This document shows, piece after piece, positions 25,130-35,900 of a stretch of 64,000 nt of DNA. Under the pieces are notes generated by a model, which made no database searches, was not told the origin of the DNA, and worked only from the letters and a program-made list of their open reading frames with translations. The DNA is from Neostapfia colusana (Eukaryota; Streptophyta; Magnoliopsida; Poales; Poaceae): contig JASWHV010000012.1 of the NCBI GenBank assembly GCA_030760725.1, positions 34,627,652-34,691,651 on the forward strand, in the 5' to 3' direction. A program made the position numbers and the translations under genes. Each line of letters begins with the position of its first letter. The first letter of the stretch is position 1.

Positions 25130-26264
25130 GGGGTCGGCTAGACATGAAACCCAAAATGAAGTAAAAGAGAGGAAGAGATATAAGAACAACAAGGAAAAAA
25201 AAGAAAAAAACGAGACTAAGATTCTGGCACATGAATTGTTACTTTCCATGCGGTCCTATCATGAGCTAAGTCTCTGGATACATTCCAATCTCTCAAATCT
25301 CATTTTACCGCCTATGCAAGTCCTTCTTCTGCTCCCTATATCTCTCCATAAGCTGACGAAGCAAGAAAATCGCCTCCATTGTAGACCTCCCAGGTATAAA
25401 ACCAAACTGGTTTTTAGTGACATTAGTCACTTTCCTCAGGTGGTGTTCAATCACTCTATCCCAAAGCTTCATAGTATGACTCATAAGCTTAATCCCTCGA
25501 TAATTAGTACACCTTTGAATATCTCCTTTATTTTTGAAGATAGGTACTAATATACTTTTCCTCCATTCTTCAGACATCTTGTTTGACAGAAAAATGTGGT
25601 TGAATAGCTTTGTGAGCCATACTATTGCCACGTCCCCAAGGCATCTCCACAACTCAATAGGGACATCATCAGGGCCGAGGTCCTTTCCTCCTTTCATCCT
25701 TTTTAAGGCCTCCTTAACCCTCAAACTCTTGTATCCTCCGCACGAACCGCCTGTTGGAGTCATCAAAGGAGTCATCCAACTCAACCATAGTGCTCCCATT
25801 CCCATCATTGAATAGCCCATTAAAGTAATTCTGCCATCTATTCTTAATCTCCTCATCCTTCACTAGAATGCGGTCAATCTCATCTTTGATGCATTTAACT
25901 TGATTGAAATCCCTTGCCTTTCTCTCATGCATTTTTGCTATCTTGTATATGTCCTTTTCACCTCCCTTTGTCTCTAGTCTCTCATATAAATCATCATAGG
26001 CCTGTTCTATTGCCTTACTCACAGCCTGCCTTGCATTTTTCTTGGCCTCTTTGTACTTAAGCATGTTGTTGCACTTCTATCATTATGCCAACTCTTGTAA
26101 CACTCCTTCTTCTCCTTAATGGCCTTTTGTGCATTCTCATTCCACCACCAACTGTCTTTATCTACAAGTTTCGTTCCTTTTATCACACCAAACACCTCAC
26201 TAGCTACCTTCCTAATGCAAGTTGCCATCTTCACCCACATACTATCTGCATCTCCATTTTTTGC
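25130..26264 (-). pseudogene. RTE LINE reverse transcriptase with large internal deletion
   Basis: The minus strand continues from the endonuclease through WWWNENAQKAIKEKKE and YKIAKMHERKARDFNQVKCIKDE, then RT blocks (ALKRMKGGKDLGPDDVP, VPIFKNKGDIQRCTNYRGI, KNQFGFIPGRSTMEAIFLLRQLMERYREQKKDLH). It then breaks off at about 25305, just before the block that leads to the catalytic (F/Y)xDD, and resumes with the C-terminal end (a HDRTAWKV-like stretch and HVPES) near 25240. About a kilobase of catalytic RT is therefore missing. Several frameshifts also occur. Such an element could not mobilise itself. Confidence 0.8.
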
Positions 26265-27132
26265 CTAGGGTCCTTCTGTGATCACCCTATTTTTAAAGGA
26301 TTCTTGTGATTCTCCTTTCAACTTCCACCACTTTGTTCTTGTGATTTTGACACCTTTGTCCAGCAAAGAACATGTATGGAAGCGAAAGTCAACTACCACA
26401 AGCTTATGTTGTGTTACAACACACTCCCCGGGGATCACCTTACAATCTAGACATTCCCGTCTATCCCTTCTCCTAGTGAGGACAAAGTAAATCTTGCTAG
26501 AGTGTTGTGCACTACTAAAGGTCACTAGGTGAGATTGCCTCTTCCTAAAGAGGGTGTTAGCTACCAACAGATCATAGGCTACGGCAAAGTCTAGGATGTC
26601 CTTACCCTCTTGATTTCTATCGCCGCATCCAAAGCCTCCATGTACTCCCTCAAATCCAAGATTAGTTGCACACACATGACCAATGAGATCTCCTATGAGG
26701 AGTTTCTCGGTTATCAGTACACTACTAACCATATCCTCCAAGTCCTCCCAAAATTGCCTCTTAGCACTCATGTTGAGCCCAACTTGTGGGGCATGAGCAC
26801 TAATGACGTTCAACACAATGTCCCCAATTACTATCTTGATTAAGATGATCCTATCCCCTCGTCTTCGAACATCCAGTACTCCATCCTTAAGACTCTTATA
26901 TATTAAAACACCTACGTCATTTCTAGTCCCAGCCAATCCAGAATACCAAAGCTTGAAACCGGTATTCTTGACTTCTCTCGCCTTTTGACCTGCCCATCTC
27001 TCTTGTACGCAAAAGATATTTACTCGTCTCCTAATGGCAACATCTACTACCTCACGTAGCTTCCCCGTCAAGGATCCTACATTCCAACTACCCACTCGAA
27101 ATCTATGTTCCTCGGCTAGCTTCCTTATGCTT
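26265..27132 (-). pseudogene. RTE LINE endonuclease (APE-like)
   Basis: The minus frame has the apurinic-endonuclease blocks: FRVGSWNVGSLTGKLRE near the start, the catalytic Glu step CVQERW, then ISAHAPQVG, a GDLIGHV block where GDxNGH is usual, and FSSAQHSSKIYFVLTRR where IDFVL is usual. The open frame extends rightward into element C's LTR (to 27359); that part is not LINE sequence, so the true start is not determinable here. The enzyme would nick target DNA to prime reverse transcription. Changes at the GDxN and IDF positions and the stop at 26265 suggest it is inactive. Confidence 0.82.
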
Positions 27133-27199
27133 TCCACCCGTCGAGTAAGATCCAAAGACCCTTGCTCACTTATCACTACATCCGGGCGATGATGTAGCG

Positions 27200-27267
27200 C
27201 GCCACTAAGGTGGTGGCGATCCGGCCCTTGCTCATTTAGCACCATATCCGGGTTCCGATATGGCGCG
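27200..27267 (-). repeat. RTE LINE 5' region tandem repeat, split by element C
   Basis: A unit of about 65-70 bp is repeated: 'ttgctca(c/t)tta...caccatatccggg...gcgcgccactaaggyggtggcgayc'. Copies lie at about 27160-27230, at 27228-27267 continuing at 36223-36255, and partially at 36255-36285. C inserted in the gcgcg of one unit, producing its duplication. Confidence 0.7.
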
Positions 27268-29448
27268 TGTGACGCCCCGGTTGTGTGGAAAAACCATGGA
27301 ACCCGGACTGATGCATATGTGTGCCCAGGATGTTCATCACACATACACATGTATTTCACAAACTGAATTCAGAATATATATAACCATGAATGAATAGGGT
27401 TTTATTACATTGTCTTATGAGTGTCTAACTCATTCTAGCAGCGGAAGTCTTTATTCTAGCAGCGGAAGTCTTCTAAACTATTGCGGAAGCAAACTAAGCA
27501 GCAGCAGTGGCTCCACCTCCTACTCCATCCCCACAGGCAAGTTGACGGAAGATCACACACCTAATACTCCACATGGTCTTCGAAATACTCTTCTCCTGTT
27601 GCTAATGATGAAGTAATAATGCAGGTTTGAGTACATGACGTACTCAGCAAGTGCGGGAAAATATGATATGTAGCTTACAGCAAGGTAGGTATAAAAAGGC
27701 TCATTGCAGAAAGTAAAGTTTATTTCACAAAACATGATAAAAACAGCAACTAGCTTTAAGTGAATGTAATCCCAACATTTATCCAATTAAAACATCAACA
27801 TACCTCCATCATGTTCCACCTCTTTTCATGTCTCATCAGACATTCATCTTTCTCAACTTTTTGTTATGCTCATGAATACCATCTCGTATTCATTACCATT
27901 TCATCTCATATTCAATTTCCATATCATAACCGAGACCAAAGCTCATTATCATGACTCAACAGTCATGAAACCAATCTCATCATCAAGACTCAACAGTCCC
28001 AAAACAAAGACCAAAGACCAGATCAATATCCAAACCAAATACCATCCCAATAACCATCCCATCTAATCATGGAAGTTGGCCAGACACTTGTGACCGGAAG
28101 CACGGCTATCATGATAGTTTTATACTCTGCAGAGTTTGCACCAATTTACCCACAAGTTTGTGATTTTGTCACCCGTCGGCGACTGCAGAACCTCCATTAT
28201 ACCAGTACACAACCGTCGGTGTATGGCCAAGAGATCACAAAATAGCCTTTACAAAGGGGTTACTAGATGTATGGACTCACTAAGGTTTCACCAGCAGGCT
28301 CGAATCACCATTCTCCCACCTACGGGCCTCCTCTTGTGCCATGCAGTTCCCAGGGCAGTCCTCACTCGACTCCCATTCCCCGCCCCTTCCACGGTCCATA
28401 ACAATCTAGTAACTTACCTAATTAGTCAGCTAAGCCGCACCCATACTTGGCCTTGTGGTGGCACTGTATTCCTGGCATGTGCTCGCATGAACCGGTCCTT
28501 AGATCTACGGCAAGTAACCACCATCTCATACTACCTCATCCACAAACCAAGCTTGCATAGATCTCCCCTGATTCATGTTCATCATCAAGTTCATGTTATC
28601 ATTGTCCATATGAGTGCAGTAGATAGGCATATTCTATTTCGCTTCCCACATCCCTTAGACTCAGCGAAGCAAAAAGGAAAATCGACCATGCCCGACCCAT
28701 CAACTTTCCCGAAGACAAGGGTGGTTAACAAAACTAGTAAACTCCAATAAAAGGGTTTCCCATCAATTTGACTCAAGCACACACACCTTTTCGCAAACAA
28801 AACAGTTCCAAAAACATGGGATCAATATGGTCAAGGGGCACTTGCCTTGTTCCTGTGGCTCTGGTTGTTCACGTGTCTCGAAGTTCAGGTGCTGTAATCC
28901 TTCGTAGATAGCTCTCTGAGCGTGTCCTTCTAATCACGATCACGCATATACAAGGTTCACAGTAATCAATTATCATGCACAAACTTTACTCAAGATGCAA
29001 TGATGCATATGCATGCTAATCCTATGGTGCAGTTTAGTTTGTACGTGCTCTTGCATGGCTTGTATGGGTTTTATGATGAACAAAGGTGTACGGATCAAAT
29101 GTGGACGTGGTAATGATCTTGACTCAAGATCTAGATCAAAGCGATCAACACGTGATCTTTCCACATGAAAAGCTTCAGTTCGAAGGGATCGAAGGAAACA
29201 GATGCAAAGAAAACCATGATCTCGTCATAAGGTGGTAATGGAGACCTACCTTACTTCCTTCAGGTCCTTCCTCCTAGCAAAAACAGATCGTCGGCTCTCC
29301 TCCGGCGATGGTGATCATGTCTGGGCTCGTCGGCGGTCTCTCCGGTGGTCAAACTCCGGCGAAGGGGTTTAGCTCGGCGAGTTTGGGGGCTAGGGCTTCT
29401 AAGTTGTCGGCTTAGAAAAGATGTTACGACCAAGGGGTTGTTTCGGTT

Positions 29449-29457
29449 CTATTTATA
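29449..29457 (-). promoter_or_regulatory. TATA box of element C left LTR
   Basis: Minus strand TATAAATAG, conserved at 35156-35164 in the right LTR. It lies about 190 bp downstream, in element orientation, of the CACGTG minisatellite and about 1 kb from the LTR start, so it is a good core-promoter candidate. Confidence 0.65.
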
Positions 29458-29649
29458 ATCAAGAAGAGAAGAGTCCTACTCTGTTAGGATTTCAAATAAG
29501 AGTCCTATTTGATTTGCGTTTTGATCTTAACAACTTATCTTCAATAGATTTGGTGCGGTATCAATTGTAGAAGAAATCGTGTCAGTTTCTTCTGTATCGG
29601 GCACTCACGCACAGGGAAAAACTGCTAACGAAACACGTTCTTCCGCAGG

Positions 29650-30324
29650 GATAAGCTCCGGAGGCACCATGTGTCCAGCAGGGCCTGGGCTTCCCTTTTC
29701 CTCAGGGGCAATCTCAGGTTGCGCCACGTGTTAGGCGGGCGGGACCTCCCTCTCCTTCAAAGGCGAGCTCCGCGTGCGCCACGCATCCTGGCGGGCAGGA
29801 CCTCCCCTCTCTTACAGGTAAGCTCCGCGTGCGCCACGTGCCACTGCCGGACCTCCTTTCTTCTCGGAGATGGGATTCGAGAATGACACGTGTCAAGCAA
29901 GGCGGGACCTCTCAGAGGCGAGCTCCGAGGCTGACGTGTGTCCTGCAGTGTCTTCTCTTCGAAAGTGAGCTCTGAGGATCACACGTGTCCAGTAGGACCG
30001 GACCTCCCGGAGGTGAGTTCCGAGAGCGACACGTGTCCAACAGGGCTGGACCTCTCGGAGACGAGCTCCGAGAGCGACACGTGTCCCGCGCGGCTGGTCC
30101 TCTCTTTTCCACAGTGACTAGCTCCGAAGGCGACACGTGTCCTGCGGGGCTGGCCTAGCTTCTCCGCAGAGGCTAGCTCCGGGAGCAACACGTGTCCCAC
30201 GGGGTCGGACCTCACCCCTTTTTCAGAGGCAAGCTCTGAGCCTTCCACGTAGCCAGTTAGCAGCGGACCTCTCTCCCTTTGCAGGGATGAGCTCCGAAGG
30301 CACCACATGGCCAGCGGGCCGCGG
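29650..30324 (-). repeat. G-box minisatellite in element C left LTR, 13 units
   Basis: About thirteen units of roughly 46-60 bp. Each combines 'gagctccgagrgc', an 'acacgtgtcc'-type core, a 'gcaggrccggacctc' block and a 'tctcggag' end. Eight units keep an exact CACGTG. They lie just upstream of the TATA box in element orientation. CACGTG is the G-box/ABRE core bound by plant bZIP and bHLH factors (established knowledge); an enhancer role here is inference. Predicted ORFs across it (29671-30361) are by-products of the repeat. Confidence 0.85.
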
Positions 30325-30469
30325 GAAATGTCTTCGGCGCTTCTCAGTGAACTGGAATTAGGTCTTTTTGGCTATCCTTTCGATTCTTTTTATGTTTCTA
30401 CTTATTTAAAAATGTTTCTGTATATAAAATATGAATGCATGCAGAAATCAAAATTGAGGGTGTCACAAA

Positions 30470-30483
30470 CCTACCCCCCCCTT
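30470..30483 (-). promoter_or_regulatory. Element C polypurine tract
   Basis: Plus strand 'cctacccccccctt' beside the LTR end; the minus strand is a purine run of A and G, the plus-strand primer for C. Confidence 0.85.
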
Positions 30484-30598
30484 AAATTGAATCTCACCCT
30501 CGAGATTCGATAGTGGAGAATAGATGAGCGAATTCTGCCTTGATGTCTTAATGCTCCCATGTGGTTTCAGCTTCGTTGTGATGGCTCCATTGTACCTT

Positions 30599-31255
30599 TT
30601 ACCATCGGGTCACTTTGTTCCTCATGACCCTTTCCTTCACGTCCAAAATTCGGACAGGGTGCTCTACATAGGTTAGATCATCTTGAAGTTTGAGCTCTTC
30701 CATTGGTACTTGCTCTTCCGGAAAGACGTCCGAAAATTCTTGAACCACCGGAATGCTGTCCAATGTTGCTTCTTCGACGTGGTTTAACGTCGCCTTCTCA
30801 GTTGCCGGTTGGGCTGACTCGAACTCAATACGGGTACCGTGCTCGTTTGTCAACTGCACACTCCTCTCAGCACATTGGATTACTCCGTGGTGCTTGCTTA
30901 ACCAATCCATTCCGAGTACTATGTCAAGCCCTTGGGAATCCAAGACAATTAGGTTGGCAAGGAAGTCTACCCCCCTTATTTTAAGGTTTACTTTCAGACA
31001 TACTATATTAGTCCTCATCTCTCCACCGGGAGAATTAACCAACATAGTATATTTCAAATGTGATATGGGTAGATTATACTTGGCAAGACACTTGGATGAT
31101 ATGAATTAATGTGATGCTCCGGAATCAAATAAAATGGTGGCTGGGTTGGAGTTGGCAAGGAACATACCGATCACGATGTCCTCAGCCTGTTGCGCTTCCT
31201 CAGCAGAGATATGGTTCACATTGCCACGAGTGTAGCTCTGTTGCCCACGGTTACC
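30599..31255 (-). pseudogene. Element C protease fused in frame to an integrase-tail segment
   Basis: The minus frame shows the protease active site ILFDSGASH near 31130, followed at once by a TAA, then the rest of protease (NSPGGEMRTN, LIVLDSQGLDIVLGMDWLSKHHG). After VVQEFSDVFPEE the reading frame passes directly into QVPMEELKLQDDLTY, which in element A and its relatives is the linker between integrase and chromodomain. RT, RNase H and integrase are cleanly missing. Both parent sequences in element A contain cttccgg/ctttcgg at the join, so microhomology or template switching is likely. The fused frame reaches 30599. Confidence 0.85.
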
Positions 31256-32374
31256 TTACGTAGCTTCTCCGTTCGGCCGCGGGTTCTGCTTGGGCGCGTT
31301 TCTTGGTTGTCCAGGACCTTTCCTCGGGCACTGACTTGCAAAACGTCCTGTTTGTCCGCATGCAAAGCATGCCTTGTTGCCCAAGACCGCGGGGACGTTG
31401 GGGCGGGGGTTTTGTGCATAGGCGCCCATGTTAGGACGAGGCGTCGGAGGCAAAGGCACACAAGGTGCTTGCATGACAGGACGTTGCTGTGGTGGTTGTT
31501 TAGGGCGAAAAGTAGAAGTATATGATCCATACTGTGGTGCAGCTGGGGGCATGTACCAAGGGCGTACGTTGCTCCCTTGTGGTTGATATGGCATTTTTCT
31601 TTTGCCCTATTGCTCGATCTCTCGGATCTTGTACTCAACCACTATGGCTTTGTCAACTAGCTTCTGGAAGATCGCATAGTCATTGTTGAGGAGCTGAACC
31701 TGGATCTCATTGTTCAACCCTCTCATAAATAAGTACTGCTTCTGTTGGTCCGAGTTGACATCTTCGGGGGCATACCGTGATAGTTGCGTGAACTTGTTGA
31801 GGTACTCATTCACGCTCTTCCTGCCCTGGCGGAGACCTTCAAACTCTTGTATTTTGAGCATCATGACTCCAACAGGGACGTAGTGAGAGCAAAAACTCTC
31901 CTTGAACTTAGTCCAAGTGATAGTCTCCTCGTTGACATGAGCATTGCATAGAGCGTCCCACCAATCAGCGGCTGCTCCCATAAGTTGGTGCGATGCGAAG
32001 AGAACTTTCTCTCGATCATTGCACTGAACTATGGCAAGCTTCTTCTCCATGGACTTCAACCAATCGTTGGCCTCCATGGGATCATTAGCTTGTGCAAAAG
32101 TAGGTGGTCGAGTCCTCATGAACTCTCCTAGTCGGTTGTGAGCCGGCGGTGGTGGCGGTGGTGGTGGCGGAGGTGCAGGAACGTGATTGTTGTTGTTGGC
32201 TTGCAGCTGACCCAAAGTTTGGATCATGGTTTGCATGAGCTGATTCTGCATAGCCATCAACCTTTCAAGGTTGTTTCCACCAGCCTCGGGGTTGACATTC
32301 TCAAGAACTTTGACGTAGTCATCCTCTTGGTTGCCACGGACGTTCCTCCTTTGTCGGCCGGCGTTTTCTCCCAC
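31256..32374 (-). pseudogene. gag: Element C gag with zinc knuckle
   Basis: Start ATG at 32374, after about 580 bp of leader. The N-terminus has an acidic patch, a Gln/Asn-rich helix and a run of ten or more prolines, then capsid blocks (EANDWLKSMEKKL, AADWWDALCNAH, ITWTKFKESFCSHYVP, VNEYLNKFTQLSRYAP). A TAG at 31609-31607 interrupts it; the same frame resumes at once with a Pro/Gln-rich linker and a zinc knuckle CFACGQTGRFASQC, where the usual His is replaced by Arg (CX2CX4RX4C), and ends at a TAA near 31258. Gag would form particles. Only two stops in 1.1 kb show recent decay. Confidence 0.87.
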
Positions 32375-32634
32375 CGTCGGTGAGAGAGTTGGATAGAATA
32401 GAGGTTAGAAGTTTAGATGGATTTCCCCCAACTATATGCATCAAGGGTATGAACTATATATCAACCTATATGAGGATGTGAACATATGCCGAAGCATCTC
32501 ACATCTCTCTACTATGTGTGGATATGGGCAACGCTGAAACGTCCCACAACTCACACTAAGCACACAATCACAAGAAATCACCACAAAGGTTTCACACAAC
32601 TTCTATTCAAGCTGATCCTATGGGAGTCCTATGT

Positions 32635-32976
32635 GTTTTTAGGGTGATACAAGTCTGTGACTTCGTCCTATAGTCAATGTGGTTTGGGGTGATACCTATG
32701 ATACTAATCTGTGACTTCTCCAAGGTTTGCATCCTACGGTCAAGGTGGTTCTGATGCCAATCTATGCATTCTAGGCTTGCATCCTACGGTCAGTTGTGGC
32801 TCTAATGCTAATCTTTGAATTCTATCTAGGCTTGTGACATACAGTCAACTGTGGTAGCTTGATACCAATCTATAACCTTATCTAGGCTTGTGACCTACAG
32901 TCAACCGTGGCGTCTAATGCCAATCTGTGACTAGGGGTGTGTCCTATAGTCAACGTGGCTCTGATACCATAATTTG
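32635..32976 (-). repeat. Tandem array of six PBS-like units in element C leader
   Basis: Units begin near 32667, 32733, 32783, 32838, 32894 and 32943 (spacing 66, 50, 55, 56, 49 bp). Each contains 'ccta(c/t)(a/g)gtcaa', 'gtggctctgatrcca' (complement of the PBS) and 'aatctgtgac'-like sequence resembling the LTR edge. Only the last, at 32957-32969, keeps a perfect PBS next to the LTR. Element A has a single such unit at 37812-37848. Confidence 0.82.
32957..32969 (-). promoter_or_regulatory. Element C primer-binding site (initiator tRNA-Met)
   Basis: The minus strand reads TGGTATCAGAGCC, 5 bp from the LTR start at 32975. Perfect match to the plant initiator tRNA-Met PBS. Confidence 0.9.
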
Positions 32977-35900
32977 TGACGCCACGGTTGTGTGGAAAAA
33001 CCACGGAACCCGGACTAATGCATATGTGTGCCCAGGATGTTCATCACACATACAAATGTATTCCAAAAACTGAATTCAGAATATATATAACCACGAATGA
33101 ATAGGGTTTTATTACATTGTCTTATGAGTTTCTAACTCATTCTAGCAGCGGAAGTCTTTATTCTAGCAGCGGAAGTCTTCTAAACTATTACGGAAGCAAA
33201 CTAAGCAGCAGCAGCGGATCCATCTCTTACTCCATCCCCACAGGCAAGATGACGGAAGATCACACGCCTAATACTCCACATGGTCTTTGAAATACTCTTC
33301 TCCTTATGCTGATGATGAAGTAATAATGCAGGTTTGAGTATATGACGTACTCAGCAAGTGCGGGAAAATATGATATGTAGCTTACAGCAAGGTAGGTATA
33401 AAAAGGCTCATTGCAGAAAGTAAAGTTTATTTCACAAAACATGATAAAAACAGCAACTAGCTTTAAGTGAATGTAATCCCAACATTTATCCAATTAAAAC
33501 ATCAACATACCTCCATCATGTTCCACCTCTTTTCATGTCTCATCAGACATTCATCTTTCTCAACTTTTTCTTATGCTCATGAATACCATCTCGTATTCAT
33601 TACCATTTCATCTCATATTCAATTTCCATCTCATAACCGAGACCAAAGCTCATTATCATGACTCAACAGTCATGAAACCAATCTCATCATCAAGACTCAA
33701 CAGTCCCGAAACCAAGACCAAAGACCAGACCAATATCCAAACCAAATACCATCCCAATAACCATCTCATCTAATCATGGAAGTTGGCCAGGTGCTTGTGA
33801 CCGGAAGCACGGCTATCATGATAGTTTTATACTCTGCAAAGTTTGCACCACTTTACCCACAAGTTTGTGATTTCGTCACCCGTCGGCGACTGCAGAACCT
33901 CCATTATACCAGTACACAACCGTCGGTGTATGGCCAAGAGATCACAAAATAGCCTTTACAAAGGGGTTACTAGATGTATGGACTCACTAAGGTTTCACCA
34001 GCAGGCTCGAATCACCATTCTCCCACCTACGGGCCCCCTCTTGTGCCATGCAGTTCCTAGGACAGTCCTTACTCGACTCCCATTCCCCGCGCCTTCCACG
34101 GTCCATAACAATCTAGTAACTTAGCTAATTAGTCAGCTAAGCCGCACCCATACTTGGCCTTGTGGTGGCACTGTATTCCTGGCATGTGGTCGCATGAACC
34201 GGTCCTTAGATCTACGACAAGTAACCACCATCTCATACTACCTCATCCACAAACCAAGCTTGCCTAGATCTCCCCCGATTCATATTCATCATCAAGTTCA
34301 TGTTATCATTGTTCATATGAGTGCAGTAGCTAGACATATTGTATTTCGCTTCCCACATCCCTTAGACTCAGCGAAGCAAAAAGGAAAATTGACCATACCC
34401 GACCCATCAACTTTCCCAGCGACAAGGGTGGTTAACAAAACTAGTAAACTCCTATAAAAGGGTTTCCCATCAAGTTGACCCAAGCACACACACCTTTTCG
34501 CAAATAAAACAGTTCCAAAAACATGGGATCAATATGGTCTAGGGGCACTTGCCTTGTTCTTGTGGCTCTGGTTGTTCATGTGTCTCAAAGTTCGCGTGCT
34601 GTAGTCCTTCGTTGATAGCTCTCTGAGCTTGTCCTTCTACTCACGATCACGCATATACAAGGTTCACAGCAATCAATTATCATGCACAAACTTTACTCAA
34701 GATGCAATGATGCATATGCATGCTAATCCTATGGTGCAGTTTAGTTTGTACGTGCTCTTGCATGGCTTGCATGGGTTTTATGATGAACAAAGGTGTACGG
34801 ATCAAATATAGACGTGGTAATGATCTTGACTCAAGATCTAGATCAAACCGATCAACATGTGATCTATCCACATGAAAAGCTTCTGTTCGAAGGGATCGAA
34901 GGAAACAGATGCAAAGAAAACCGCGATTTCATCGTAAGGTGGTAATGGAGACCTACCTTACTTCCTTCGGGTCCTTCCTCCTAGCAAAAACAGATCGTCG
35001 GCTCTCCTCCGGCGATGGTGATCGTGTCTGGGCTCGTCGGCGGTCTCTCTGGTGGTCAAACTCTAGCGAAGGGGTTTACCTCGGCGAGTTGGGAGGTAGG
35101 GCTTCTAAGTTGTTGGCTTAGAAAAGATGTTACGACCAAGGGGTTATTTCGGGTTCTATTTATAATCGGGAAGAGAAACGTCCTACTCCGATTGGATTTC
35201 AAATAAGAGTCCTATTTGATTTGCGTTTGGATCTTAACAACTTATCTTCAATAGATTTTGTGCGGTATCAATTGTAGAAGAAATCGTGTCGGTTTCTTCT
35301 GTATCGGGCGCTCGCGCACAGGGAAAAACTGCTTACAGAACTCGTTCTTCCACAGGGATAAGCTCCGGAGACTCCACGTGTCCAGCGGGGCCTGGGCTCC
35401 CCTTTTCCTCAGGGTCAATCTCCGGTTGCGCCATGTGTCAGGCGGGCGGGACCTCCCTCTCCCTCAGAGGCGAGCTCCGCGTGCGCCATGCGTCCTGGCG
35501 AGTGAGACCTCCCCTCTCTCAGAGGTAAGCTCCGCGTGCGCCATGTGTCAGTGCCGGACCTCCTTTCTTCTCGGAGATGGGCTCCGAGGATGATATGTGT
35601 CAAGCAAGGCGGGACCTCTCGGAGGCGAGCTCCAAGGCTGACGCATGTCCTGCAGTGTCTTCTCCACGGAAGTGAGCTCTAAGGATGACACATGTCCAGT
35701 AGGACCGTACCTCAAGGAGGTGAGCTCCGGAGGTGACACGTGTCCGGTAGTGTCGGACCTCCCGGAGGTGAGTTCCGAGAGCGACACGTGTACAACAGGG
35801 CCGGACCTCTCGGAGACGAGCTCCGAGAGCAACACGTGCCCCGCGCGGCTGGTTCTCTCTTTTCCACAGTGACTAGCTCCGAAGGCGACACATGTCCTGC

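Larger units (their letters stand above)
25085..27267 (-). mobile_element. RTE-type LINE, main fragment (3' end and coding region)
   Basis: Minus-strand non-LTR retrotransposon inserted in the leader of element A: 'gcatcaaggtgtatgaacta' on its left and 'cctatatgaggatg' beyond its right end match one continuous stretch in element C (about 32440-32470). The 3' tail on the minus strand ends with tagccgaccccaacatgcttgggataaagg and TTGTTGT-like repeats, the signature tail of plant RTE LINEs and the SINEs that borrow it. The element is interrupted by C at 27268. I could not identify its target duplication. Confidence 0.85.
27268..30467 (-). repeat. Element C left LTR (3' LTR)
   Basis: Contains, left to right, a U5-like part with a duplicated 21-bp block (about 27432-27475, 'attctagcagcggaagtctt'), a middle region resembling the A LTR (polymorphic CA/CT-rich stretch, 'tactcagcaagtgcgggaaaa'), a TATA box at 29449-29457, a G-box minisatellite (29650-30324) and an A+T-rich U3 end. 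No gene is supported. Confidence 0.92.

Noticed and set aside
26265..27359. LINE endonuclease start at 27359
   Set aside because: The first ~30 codons lie inside the LTR of element C, so the ATG belongs to a chance fusion frame.
29650..30324. Possible CRISPR array (regular repeats)
   Set aside because: Repeats are degenerate, there are no unique spacers, the array sits inside an LTR of a plant retrotransposon and recurs in the partner LTR. It is a minisatellite.
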